From NCBI GenBank assembly GCA_945910005.1, contig OX246740.1, forward strand, positions 2,232,736-2,296,735: DNA of 64,000 nt, written 5' to 3'. Made by a program: the position numbers and the translations under genes. The DNA comes from Isoperla grammatica. Its lineage: Eukaryota; Arthropoda; Insecta; Plecoptera; Perlodidae. Shown here piece after piece: positions 56,401 through 64,000 of this stretch. Each line of letters opens with the position of its first letter. Within the stretch, counting starts at the first letter, position 1. Under the pieces are notes generated by a model. It searched no databases and was not told the origin of the DNA. It was given only the letters and a program-made list of their open reading frames with translations.

Positions 56401-59101
56401 GTGAGCACGCTTACCACGGTGGCGTCTGTGTTGGAGTACCCTAGAGGCAAGTCTTGTTTGTTGCACTTGTTGATCATCACTTGTTATCTCTCCCCAACGT
56501 ACTTCCACGTCTCCTCTGCACAATATTTAATCGTCTCTTTTAGAGATGGGACGATTACAATTCCGATTCTACCGATTATTCGTAGAATCGGCGATTAATC
56601 GGATCAGCGATTATTCGAAGAAAATTGGCCGATTCTAATAATCACGTGATTTTGAATTTTCGCGCGCTCACTAGTGCGCTATCTGTCTTTTAGCGGCAAG
56701 CTCTAGCATGTGTAGAAGGCGGTGTACAGAACATTCGACCTATCGATCGATGTATTTGAATCGAATTTTCTTACGTCATCGGCATGGCGTCTTACTAGCC
56801 TAATCTCGCCCATAGAGAACGAAGTTGCTCGCCTGTTGAATGCTGTTGTCTCGTAATTAATCGTGTCAGTTTTTCACATTTTGAATGCATTCGTAGCAAT
56901 GTCTGAGTTGTCTGCCAATAAAAAACTTAAAAGTGATGTGGGGCATTTTTTCACGGTAGATGTGGTCAACAAAAGCAAAGCAAAATGCAAGTTTTGCAAC
57001 GAACTCATTTCGCGTGGTGTTTCTGATACTAGTTTAGTATAGCTTAGACCCGTTTGAATCGAGTTGCACTTTTTTTAAAAATCGGTTGAATAATCGTTAA
57101 TCGGATCGGTTTTTTAATAATCGTAATCGGTAATCGGATCGGCCAATTTGAAGAATCGTCCCATCTCTAGTCTCTTTTACAAGTCTCTTTTCACAACTGT
57201 TTCACACTAGTCTGAGGGTCGGCAGTATTTTAAAACTAGTATCTCTGTGATAAGTTAACCCACACCCATGTTATAAGAATGTGTACATTGCTACTGTACC
57301 GAACTATTAAACCTATTGGGTTGGTATTTATGCAACAAAACCAAAAATTATTTGTAATTGGTAGAGATAATAAGAAATGGTGATATAAAAATAAAAAATC
57401 GAAATTTCACGCTTTTCGCAATTTGACAGAAATTGACAAAAACGCTATTAATAAAAAGTGTGTGGGGTGAGTTAGTAAAACAAGTTTTATATGTTCTGTA
57501 CAGTCAACTTTAATTATGTAATTACAAGGCTTTACATTTATAACGTAATCAACTTTTCTGTGGAAAGGACTGACTGATTTCTGCTGTTTGCTAGAAAAAG
57601 AATGAAACGCGCTAAAAGGTCAATTTCATCAGTTAATTTGCGTTTTGACCAGTTTTATACAATTTCCTTCGTGATTTCACAATTCAGGCACCGAGTTTGG
57701 CCACTGAGCGCACTAGTGAAAACGAAAGAAGCGCTCAAGTAGCAATGTCAAGCAACATTACGACGACCCAGCGTCATTCTTCTTATGTCGCTAATGGCAA
57801 ATTGTGAAAATTGTTTAATTAAATACGGCTTTTAAAAATTTTGGGCAGATTATGAATCACATCAGTCCATCTTAAAAGGCAAGGCACTATTTAAATCAGG
57901 ACAAGTTTTAGACTTACAAACAACTAACAACACACAACCAACGAACAAAGCAAGACAAGTAAAAACAAACACAAAACAAAACACAATTCAACAAGAAAAA
58001 CAAACAAACAAAAAACAAAATATTTCACAATATTATCCCGCACTAGTTTCAACCGCGAAATGCAATCTTACATTAATAAGTTGCTACATTTGGCCACATA
58101 TAGCGCTGTATGTACGAACACACGGTTCCTTTATAGGGGAGATTTTGCAAAATTCGCGATTTCATAATTCAGCAGAAGAATAGAAACCGCGCAATTCAGG
58201 CTTAACACACAACATGACCTATTGGGGAAGCACCTGCACCGGATGGGAATATTTGAGACTAGTATCTGCAAGCTATGTGGAGTGGAGGAACAGGACAGGA
58301 ATCACCTCTTCAGATGTAGTAAACTTAAAACAGAACGTGACGCATTGCCTAACGGCATGAAGAGAGAAGAAAAGGAGGCCTGTCTCTACTGGTTGACCAG
58401 ATCTTACATGATGGCCTGATTAAGCCAAATGTGGGCATATGATAAAAAATAATGTGTTTTTTCCATATCTAATTGATGTAATTTTCAACAAAGTTACATT
58501 TTAGGGGAAAAAACATTCAATAAATTTTGTTCACAAATTATGTTATTTTACAACCATTTTTCCCTACCTCTAGTAATTGGGGTGATTTTAATCCATACTG
58601 GAACCTACAACCTATCAATTGCTTGCAACTATACAATCTTAGATTTAGTCATATAGGCCTAAGTTGTCAGGAATAGTGCTAGATACGTAATTTAGGCTAG
58701 CTCTATTAGCAACGATTGGAACTTTTAAGGACAATATGAACTATGCAAGATATGTGGATGATTAATCACACATCTTTAAGTCGCTGACAGACAAAACACC
58801 TGTGGATTAATATTTTATATCAGAAAAAGAACAGAGTTCTCTCATGTCCAGATGGTCAATGTCGTGCATGCCCTCAGGTTTCATCAAGGACAGCGTCCGG
58901 CCCACATACTGGGTACCGGATCACGAGGTGAAGGAGTGTTGCTGCTGCAACGCGCTCTTTGGGCCCCGACTGACGCTCCACCACTGTCGCGACTGCGGCC
59001 TCGGCGTCTGCCAGGCTTGCTCGACCGGTCGGAGAACGGTGCTTCGCAGGGGCTGGGACAAGCCGGTCAGAGTCTGCGACCAGTGCATGAAGCAAGACTG
59101 A
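43376..59101 (+). CDS. ZFYVE1: ZFYVE1/DFCP1 orthologue (double FYVE-containing protein 1), 11 exons
   Basis: Exons 43376-43633, 46155-46436, 46796-47018, 49576-49787, 51637-51800, 52411-52548, 52624-52741, 53738-53908, 55546-55708, 56321-56446 and 58878-59101 sum to 2,079 bp, in frame, 692 residues. In vertebrates this protein binds PI3P on the ER, marks omegasomes where autophagosomes form, and has NTPase activity. Visible here are a P-loop GNTGDGKS (112-119), a Walker-B-like CLDTEGLLG (158-166), a Cys-rich middle (about 345-465), FYVE 1 (about 515-576) and FYVE 2 (about 629-690). Similarity to the human protein is continuous from residue about 80 to the end. Human ZFYVE1 is 777 residues, and the difference is the missing N-terminal B-box-like region. 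Introns are full of hAT elements, and intron 10 is GC-AG. Confidence 0.96.
44149..44731. mobile_element. TIR element AGCCATGTTTACATGG (583 bp)
   Basis: The ends agccatgtttacatggag and ctccatgtaaacatggct are perfect inverted repeats (18 bp), flanked by ATT at 44146-44148 and 44732-44734. Internal gattgaa/aatacgg words repeat near both ends. It lies in ZFYVE1 intron 1. Confidence 0.8.
45116..45404. mobile_element. hAT MITE nested in hAT (289 bp)
   Basis: The 8-bp TSD tgcacaac lies at 45108-45115 and 45405-45412. The ends are cataggcgtgca and the inverse of cataggcgtgcgc. The interior is more GC-rich than its host. Confidence 0.9.
45672..45691. repeat. C homopolymer (20 bases)
   Basis: Uninterrupted C run, length uncertain for the same reason as other homopolymers. 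Confidence 0.9.
46155..46436 (+). CDS. ZFYVE1: ZFYVE1 exon 2 (P-loop, Walker B; residues 87-180)
   Basis: The acceptor is ttactgtccag and the donor AAG|gtaaat, phase 0 on both sides. It holds the nucleotide-binding core: VVSVFGNTGDGKSHTLN with Lys118/Ser119 and CLDTEGLLGS. QRTRLLLK at the end is also conserved with human ZFYVE1. Confidence 0.95.
46796..47018 (+). CDS. ZFYVE1: ZFYVE1 exon 3 (NTPase region continued)
   Basis: The acceptor is cacggcag and the donor CA|A|gtaagc, leaving in phase 1. VLAISDVVVYRTRSERLHRD and GPAVIIFHETRHTQTL match the human order VLAISD...YRT and GPAVIIFHET. Confidence 0.95.
47252..48009. mobile_element. hAT element CAGGGTTGCC (758 bp)
   Basis: The 8-bp TSD ctatatta lies at 47244-47251 and 48010-48017. 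The ends cagggttgcc/ggcaaccctg are perfect. Subterminal gcggattt and gaggattttt iterations are present. An AT microsatellite lies inside (47752-47776). It lies in ZFYVE1 intron 3. Confidence 0.92.
48404..48515. repeat. Direct repeat of about 43 bp
   Basis: gctcatgcggtagaaacggg followed by aactagcgaatcga occurs at about 48404 and 48472. A relative (ctcatgcggcagaaacagaa) is at 21787 in gene 1 intron 4. Confidence 0.7.
49576..49787 (+). CDS. ZFYVE1: ZFYVE1 exon 4
   Basis: The acceptor is ttttttccag and the donor AAG|gtcagt. SPEDILRSRFAQCKLDIEAF and RPPTNYSELKLAVQSELENT align with the human region after the NTPase core (EAFSS, PPT.FS.L). Part of the intron that follows (from 49826) matches a repeat seen in inverted form at 35445. 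Confidence 0.94.
50454..51106. mobile_element. Ac-like hAT element (653 bp)
   Basis: The ends are tagggatgtgc and the inverse of tacggatgtgc. The TSD is caaaaaac (50446-50453) against caaaaatc (51107-51114), 7/8. Subterminal cggttcggtt/aaccg words are present. It lies in ZFYVE1 intron 4. Confidence 0.78.
51232..51374 (+). mobile_element. 5'-truncated LINE 3' end with poly-A tail, copy 1
   Basis: It is near-identical to the 3' part of 58186-58449: the last about 33 codons of the ORF, stop, and a short 3' UTR ending gggcatatgataa plus about 15 A. It lies in ZFYVE1 intron 4. Confidence 0.8.
51637..51800 (+). CDS. ZFYVE1: ZFYVE1 exon 5 (start of Cys-rich middle)
   Basis: The acceptor is ttacgcccgcag and the donor CG|gtatgt, leaving in phase 2. 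YFTCSSRCLSCDQRCEGSMG has the cysteines of the human YFTCSSLCLSC block. Confidence 0.95.
52411..52548 (+). CDS. ZFYVE1: ZFYVE1 exon 6
   Basis: The acceptor is taccattccag and the donor GG|gtaagt. YQHQFENVLYICKTCY followed by SWLGLARFAWSG is conserved with human (YTCKACY, WMGLAKYAWSG). The paired cysteines suggest another zinc site. Confidence 0.95.
52624..52741 (+). CDS. ZFYVE1: ZFYVE1 exon 7
   Basis: The intron before it is only 75 bp. The acceptor is tttcttcag and the donor GGG|gtaaat. YVIECSNCGEIYRSRQFWYG and RTEIQHVWPG are near-identical in pattern to human ZFYVE1. Confidence 0.95.
52864..53372. mobile_element. Ac-like hAT element (509 bp)
   Basis: The 8-bp TSD atcattac lies at 52856-52863 and 53373-53380. 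The 21-bp ends tagggctaggatgttcagga(c) and the inverse of tagagctaggatgttcagga(c) differ at one base. It lies in ZFYVE1 intron 7. Confidence 0.92.
53396..53480. repeat. (ATT)n microsatellite, about 27 units
   Basis: Nearly perfect trinucleotide run. The apparent poly-Leu and poly-Asn frames here are its translation. Confidence 0.97.
53738..53908 (+). CDS. ZFYVE1: ZFYVE1 exon 8 (linker and start of FYVE 1)
   Basis: The acceptor is tgtgttccag. The donor AAG|gttgga is weak but is placed by alignment (YWRPNHEIK | NC). NAAQRVLDGVSYFTEAV precedes the first FYVE, whose WxxD position reads W-R-P-N, as in human. Confidence 0.93.
54851..54915. repeat. Short hairpin with pogo-like ends
   Basis: cttgatataacgtc and gacgttatatcaag are inverted repeats about 20 bp apart. 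Possibly a pogo-type end-to-end remnant. Confidence 0.5.
55546..55708 (+). CDS. ZFYVE1: ZFYVE1 exon 9 (FYVE 1 core)
   Basis: The acceptor is tttgttggcag and the donor G|gttagt, leaving in phase 1. It has C524-x2-C527, SKHHCRSCGEGFCEDC (Lys537 before HHCR kept) and PVRVCDSC. All eight zinc ligands are present. This finger should bind PI3P. Confidence 0.95.
56321..56446 (+). CDS. ZFYVE1: ZFYVE1 exon 10 (linker between FYVE domains; GC donor)
   Basis: The acceptor is cttgtttgacag. The exon reads AARESLNVLDDIDD to VLEYPR and leaves in phase 1 at AGAG|gcaagt, a textbook GC-AG donor. Joined to 58878 it gives EYPRGFIKD, matching human IDIPLGLVKD. No GT donor nearby keeps this frame. Confidence 0.9.
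56541..57169. mobile_element. Ac-like hAT element keeping a BED-finger start (629 bp)
   Basis: The 8-bp TSD gtctcttt lies at 56533-56540 and 57170-57177. The ends tagagatggg/cccatctcta are perfect. Subterminal cgattaatcggatc words are present. Inside on the + strand is a 47-codon frame (56899-57042) that looks like the N-terminus of a hAT transposase. It lies in ZFYVE1 intron 10. Confidence 0.92.
56899..57042 (+). pseudogene. Truncated hAT transposase N-terminus (BED-type zinc finger)
   Basis: The ATG frame reads HFFTVDVVNKSKAKCKFCNE then LISRGVSDTSLV-stop. The aromatic residues, C-x2-C and I-S-x-G spacing fit the first half of a BED finger. The His pair that should follow, and all of the catalytic domain, are deleted. 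Confidence 0.75.
57688..58157. repeat. Dispersed repeat, copy 2 (TTTGGCCACTGAG family) with 15-bp direct repeats
   Basis: Related along its length to 28720-29180. Flanked by gatttcacaattcag (57673-57687) and gatttcataattcag (58158-58172), a 14/15 direct repeat like a target-site duplication. Confidence 0.7.
58186..58449 (+). pseudogene. LINE ORF2 3' end, 5'-truncated copy 2
   Basis: An open frame ending TGA at 58417-58419 reads GKHLHRMGIFETSICKLCG then EEQDRNHLFRCSKLKTER. This is the C-terminal Cys/His motif found after the RT/RNase H region of Jockey/I-type non-LTR retrotransposons. Upstream RT sequence is missing. The 3' UTR ends gcatatgataaaaaat. It lies in ZFYVE1 intron 10, 430 bp before exon 11. 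Confidence 0.8.
58878..59101 (+). CDS. ZFYVE1: ZFYVE1 exon 11 (FYVE 2, stop TGA)
   Basis: The acceptor is catgccctcag. FYVE 2 runs from YWVPDHEV through four consecutive cysteines (639-642) to LTLHHCRDCGLGVCQAC and PVRVCDQC, ending KQD-stop. The residue before HHCR is Leu652, where human has Lys. The GC-rich coding sequence ends at 59101. Confidence 0.94.
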
Positions 59102-59657
59102 GATAGATGTGGGGGGACTCCCGTTCATTAACACTCCAACAGTTAGTAGTGTATTTAAATGTACGTATCAGAGAAAACCCAGGAAGCATGAAAATTTATA
59201 TTTAAAAAGAAAAGTGCCCTTCCCTTAAAAACACTTAAGTTCAGTTTAGTCTAGAGACTTTACGTTTTTATTGAACTCATAATCCTCATAATTGTCATCC
59301 ATTATGTTATATATATTATAGCATCAATTTAGTATTGGTAACACATCTGAGTTGGTAAAGCCATTGCCCATTGGTCACGATTCGTCACTTATTCAGCCAT
59401 TTACGGAACTTTACAATTACCGCAATGGTAACTACCTATATCTGTATGATGAGGTGTTGCTTCTGTTTTCCGTAGTATTATCTGTAATTCATATTCTTGA
59501 TAACTTTACACTCGGTGTGTTTGACTAGAACTTTTCAGTTTGCCAAATCTCACTCGGATGTTTCTCTAGAGCCTGGATTTCAGTTGACGACGTGCTCGAC
59601 GTGACGTGTCTGATGCTTTCAGCCAATCAGCGCAACCTCGGACCACCTCGGCTGTGA

Positions 59658-59663
59658 AATAAA
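59658..59663 (+). promoter_or_regulatory. Possible polyadenylation signal for ZFYVE1
   Basis: AATAAA 557 bases after the stop codon, the first good hexamer downstream. No further support from the sequence. Confidence 0.35.
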
Positions 59664-60675
59664 GCTCGCTGATTGGCTCGAAGCTTCATCCATGCCATCC
59701 TCTCCAAGCACATCCACAACTGAATTACATGCGTAGATCTAAGTATTCCAGTGTATTCAACAACAATCAAAGAAAGTCATGATGGTGTATTTCTACAGCC
59801 AGATAGCATACTTACTAGGGAGTTAAATGTATTCTTAATTTGATGGATCAACTACTTGGTGAATCAGGTATATTATTTTGTTTAGCATTTAGGCCTACTT
59901 AATAGCTCTATTGTATCTATTGGAGATTAAACTAGATGGAAAGTAGACATGGAGGCTTCATATTGGCTGTGACAACACCTTTCAGTAAAAGGCTAAAACT
60001 TACAAAAATCGTACAATGACCAACGCTGCAAGTACAGCAGTCGTGCACAAATCATTTCAATAGGTTTATGTGGTAACAGTTATAATTTTATTCTGTATAT
60101 TGCATTGGCGAGCTAATTTGATGACAAGACACTAGACAGTGTTGAAAATATGTACATACAATATGTAGTTATGGATACACACAAAATATGAGCTTAACTG
60201 TGCAGATTTGACCATGCATCATAAATCATAATCCATGATCATAGTATTTTACAACTTTTATAAATATTTTATTTTATTAAATAGCTATGATTGATGTCTG
60301 AAAATTTGTTCCAAGTTACTGAAATGACATGGACGTTGGCCAAAATTTGCGTGAACACTCAAATTTAGTGGCACATTGCAGTTGTGCTTTTGCATAAATC
60401 ACCACAACAAGGGGCATTAGTTTCAGAAAATTTCAAAATGAGTACAAGTGATTTTGATGAAATTTGCTATTGTAGAATATGTGGTACCTGTGTGTATATA
60501 TTGTATATAGTTAATCAAATGATCATCGAGTTGCTTCTGGTGAAATACCTAAAGAATCAGCATAGTCATTTCAAGATTAGATTATTGATTGTATTGAAGT
60601 TGCAGCTTTTTCCACATTGATGAACACAATCCTGATGATACGTTAATATTGAGTACAAAACGTTTGGGAATATGT

Positions 60676-61186
60676 GGTTGAGTGTAGGGATAGGATCCAA
60701 CAGGTACGATGATGGAGGATTGAAAGTTGGCATTGAAAAGACATAGTACGGAACTTACTCATTTTCTTTCGTTAAGTATTTATTGATAATTTCGTCGTTC
60801 ATACCTTGAATCCCGATCCCGGATGTTGGTTGGTGATGGCGGTGGCATCGACGTTAAACAGGTGGTTGTTAGGGGTTGAAATTGAAAAATTAAAACACGG
60901 AATTTGGTCACAGTTAATTTATACTATTGTTTATTGAGGAACAAAATGGTCGGAATACAAACAGATGAAAAGTGAAAACTCGGTATACTAAACTATTTCT
61001 AAACTAAATCGCTCGCTTCGCAACACGCACCCTCGCCAACTCTCACCGCCTGCTTTACCTAAAAACTACCCCTCTTCAGGAAACTATTTAAAATCTTTAA
61101 ATTTATGCTTACACTTTATCAACTTACAACTCTCTGTCATCTTACACAAAGAGTGCTATATAACTACAGTATCCCTACACTCAACT
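60676..61186. mobile_element. Element related to the 16.2 kb inverted repeat
   Basis: The ends ttgagtgtagggata and tatccctacactcaa are perfect inverted repeats (15 bp). Inner ggatccaaca and the outer ctattccaggcgattggcat are shared with 16246-16590. Confidence 0.7.
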
Positions 61187-61189
61187 ATT

Positions 61190-64000
61190 CCAGGCGATTG
61201 GCATCTATCCACATAACCTTTGGAAACAACACAGTGGATGACTTGACTTGCATAATTTACTTGCTCTTTCTCTGCATTTTCTAATGCAGGTATGTTTTTA
61301 ATTTTCTTAAACCGGCTGTAAATTATGTTAGTGAGTACAGTAAAAATATCACCAGTTTGAATTGAGTAATTGTCAATCGATTTTTCTTGTGTTTGGGCCA
61401 AGATAACAGTTATCGTGCACAATGTGTACATCTATTATTGGTTGTGTATCATTCGGTTACATCCCACAGCAGTTTGTAGTCTATGGCAATAATGGCCGTT
61501 GTTGTTGGTTCATATTTTGTGTTAGGGGTGAACACAACTTTGTTAATTACTTAGTAATACCGTTAAGAACCAGAAGTGGGTTGGACACTATTAGACTGAC
61601 ATTTTTAAGTTAGGGTGGCTAACTTGACTGTTGTGAAATAGAAGCTGTCAACCATACTCGAGCCACATGATATAGTTAAATACTTGTTCCACGACTATGT
61701 TTTTATTTTCACCCCTTGTGGAAATCATTGCTTTTAAATTTAAATTTTACTTGTCAAACTTTGGTTTAAGTTTTTATGTTTCTCGTGTCAATTGTGAAAT
61801 AATTAATGACTAATGAGAGAGAGAAAATGGAAAAGGCTAAGGGGGGAAGAGGTTCAGTACCGGTATGTAAATATGTGTGGTACTGAATGGGCCCACAGAC
61901 GATGCACTCTAATGATATCAGTCAGCGTAGTATGGATCAAAATAACTTTAGTATAAAATAGTGTTACTATTATGGCAAAATGACAATGGGTACTAAGTAC
62001 TAACTAGTTAATATTATGCACTCTGAAATTGAAAAAAATAATAAACTACTGTAGGCCTTGTGTAAGTTGATAGGAAACAAATACAATGTAATGGTAATCT
62101 AACATAGTAATAGTACCCACAAGAAGCAACTTTGAATAGTTGGTGGTTTGGTGATAAAAGTAAGGTTTAGATTTCATTAATTTAAACTGATCATAAACTC
62201 GTTATTTTGTGAGCAGCTGATGTTTTCATATCCTTACAGTTGATTGGGTAGCATTAATCATATCTCTGGTTCCTTAGTTTGTTATACAGGTTTCTTTCTG
62301 TTAATTCTACCTACCTATAGGCTATGGGTTTATGCCTACATGTATTATTATTTAGTTATAATCCACTAAAAAATAAAATAGCATGGCAATTAGCCTAGTC
62401 TACTGATTGATCATTCTTCCATTATTCATAAAAAGTAGTTTTTGTTAAAATCTACACATAACTGTAATTTTAAATTTATAACTGAAATTATATGTACAGT
62501 AAATAAATTTTAAAACTTGAGAGTTAACCACTAATTCTTCATTACTTGGGCATACTTACATAATGTATACTCCATTCTAGGTATATAATTAATAATTGTA
62601 TACATTGAGATAGAACCCTATAAAATTACCTAGCTTATACTTTGAGCTCTATATATTATATAATGACAAAATTAGTTTCAAACAGAGTTTTTAAATTTTT
62701 ATGTTTTAGTATTTGACCTTATCGTTTTTATTTTGCAATAAAACATTATGCGCTGGACGTAACAGCAGTCATAGATATTGCTACCATACTTTAAACTTTT
62801 TAATCATTTGCTAATGAGTTTCCATATTGGGAAAAAATGTGTTGTTCATCACTTTGTTACATGGTTTGTGCATCTCTACCTGACCTGTACCAAGCTGCAC
62901 CAGTATGGCATGTTTGAATGACGCCCTTAGTCAATGAACTGTACTCAATACCGTACTAGGTCTCACGTGTGGATAAAGCTGAAACAACTAGGGTACCGAG
63001 GTCCTGAAACAAGACGCTAACATGTTTTAGACGTTGTGGGTGGTCACATGGTGTTGACCAATACGCATGTATCCATTCAAAATATGTAGTACGTTACACG
63101 TTTTAATCATTTTGTTTCAAGACTTTAGTATCTGTGTTATGTGTAATTTTACTAATTAGTAATTGGATGGATTTTGGTAGATGATAGCATATCTAGTCGA
63201 GTCGAGTGGGAGAAGAGATTAAATTCAGATTAGGAAAGCAGATGTGAGAACACAAAAACTATGTATTTTCAAATTCTGATGATGACGAGATCATTTATAA
63301 CGATCACTTGGTCAAAGCACGTTTCAACACTAAAAGTCAGCTAGCTACAGTCAAAACTCCTTTTCACCCTAAACAAATGTGGTTTGGGCCAATGCTGAAA
63401 GTGAGTTACGCATACATCAGCGATATTACTTCACATTCACACAACACTAGTGCTCGAAGATATGTGCTCACTGAAAGAGATTGTATTCATAGTATGGGTA
63501 TTTACACTTGCATCACAAGCGTTTAAGAGCTTCTTTCCATGGATGGGCTCAAGTGCTTGTTTGACAGATTGGCTATGCCTGACCCTGGACTCGAACCAAT
63601 CAACATGAGGAAAGCTGGGTACCTGTCAAATAATTGTTGCTGGGACCCAACATGGAAAGGAAAAGATACAGTACCTATGTAGATAATTTGCTAGGTCTAA
63701 TTGTAGCAGTGGCAAGCAAGCCATAAGTTCTGGCTGCAGTTGAAGAAAGGTTGTCATTTGAGTTATTATTAGCCACAAATGCAGCCATCAATTATTATGA
63801 ATTATGATGTTTAATTATTAGTACATATACTGTACCTACATGCATATAGTAGTGACCATGTTCAAATTCAAAGTTTTATGCGACAGGTAATAACTTGCCT
63901 CGTGTATTGTATGATACATTAAGAGGCTGAACTATGTGAGCCAGTAGAATACTGACTGATGTATCCTATCAATTCAATAGACAATGGTACCGTAGTTACA
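61190..64000. other. Intergenic, no gene seen
   Basis: The longest frame (63308-63526) has no recognisable motif. A B-box-like word on the minus strand (ggttcgagtcc, about 63590) lacks a matching A box. Confidence 0.5.

Noticed and set aside
56314..56598. Frame continuing past ZFYVE1 exon 10
   Set aside because: Beyond 56446 it leaves ZFYVE1 similarity and runs into a hAT element.
58844..58877. ATG start (MSRWSMSC...) for the last ZFYVE1 exon
   Set aside because: Alignment with the linker before FYVE 2 and the phase from exon 10 place the acceptor at 58877.
63308..63526. 72-codon frame near the window end
   Set aside because: No recognisable motif, no splice context, and normal length for chance in AT-rich DNA.
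63585..63605. Minus-strand tRNA B box (ggttcgagtcc)
   Set aside because: No A box at the right distance and no cloverleaf.

Overview
This is a eukaryotic, almost certainly animal, genomic segment. Genes are split by GT-AG introns, there are no operons, the DNA is AT-rich outside exons, and introns and spacers are packed with transposon remnants. The ZFYVE1-type protein and the repeat load suggest an invertebrate, possibly marine. I cannot name the species. The palindrome TAGGCCTA recurs throughout non-coding DNA.

Two protein-coding genes lie head to tail on the + strand. Gene 1 (CDS 9471-30967, 8 coding exons, about 2,170 residues) starts with one 4.2 kb exon. That exon encodes a Lys/Ser/Glu-rich, probably disordered protein with AT-hook-like GRP motifs. 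Five small exons then carry paired cysteines and histidines, and a large last exon ends the protein. It looks like a nuclear, zinc-binding, chromatin-associated protein, but I do not recognise the family. In its fourth exon the 3' half, including the splice donor, is repeated 12 times in tandem (20499-21379+).

Gene 2 (CDS 43376-59101, 11 exons, 692 residues, in frame throughout) is an orthologue of ZFYVE1/DFCP1, the omegasome protein. It has a P-loop NTPase region, a cysteine-rich middle and two C-terminal FYVE fingers. The N-terminal B-box-like zinc region of the human protein is absent. One intron is GC-AG, and the second FYVE has lost a basic residue of its lipid-binding motif.

The rest is spacer and intron. 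I find eleven non-autonomous hAT-type elements with 8-bp target-site duplications, including two hAT-in-hAT nests and one that keeps the start of a BED-finger transposase. Other elements are 3-bp-TSD MITEs nested in a larger element at 39.2-40.3 kb, a pogo-like element, several long inverted repeats, two 5'-truncated copies of one LINE, and a six-copy interspersed family. 1-9.4 kb, 31-42.9 kb and 59.1-64 kb hold no gene I can support.
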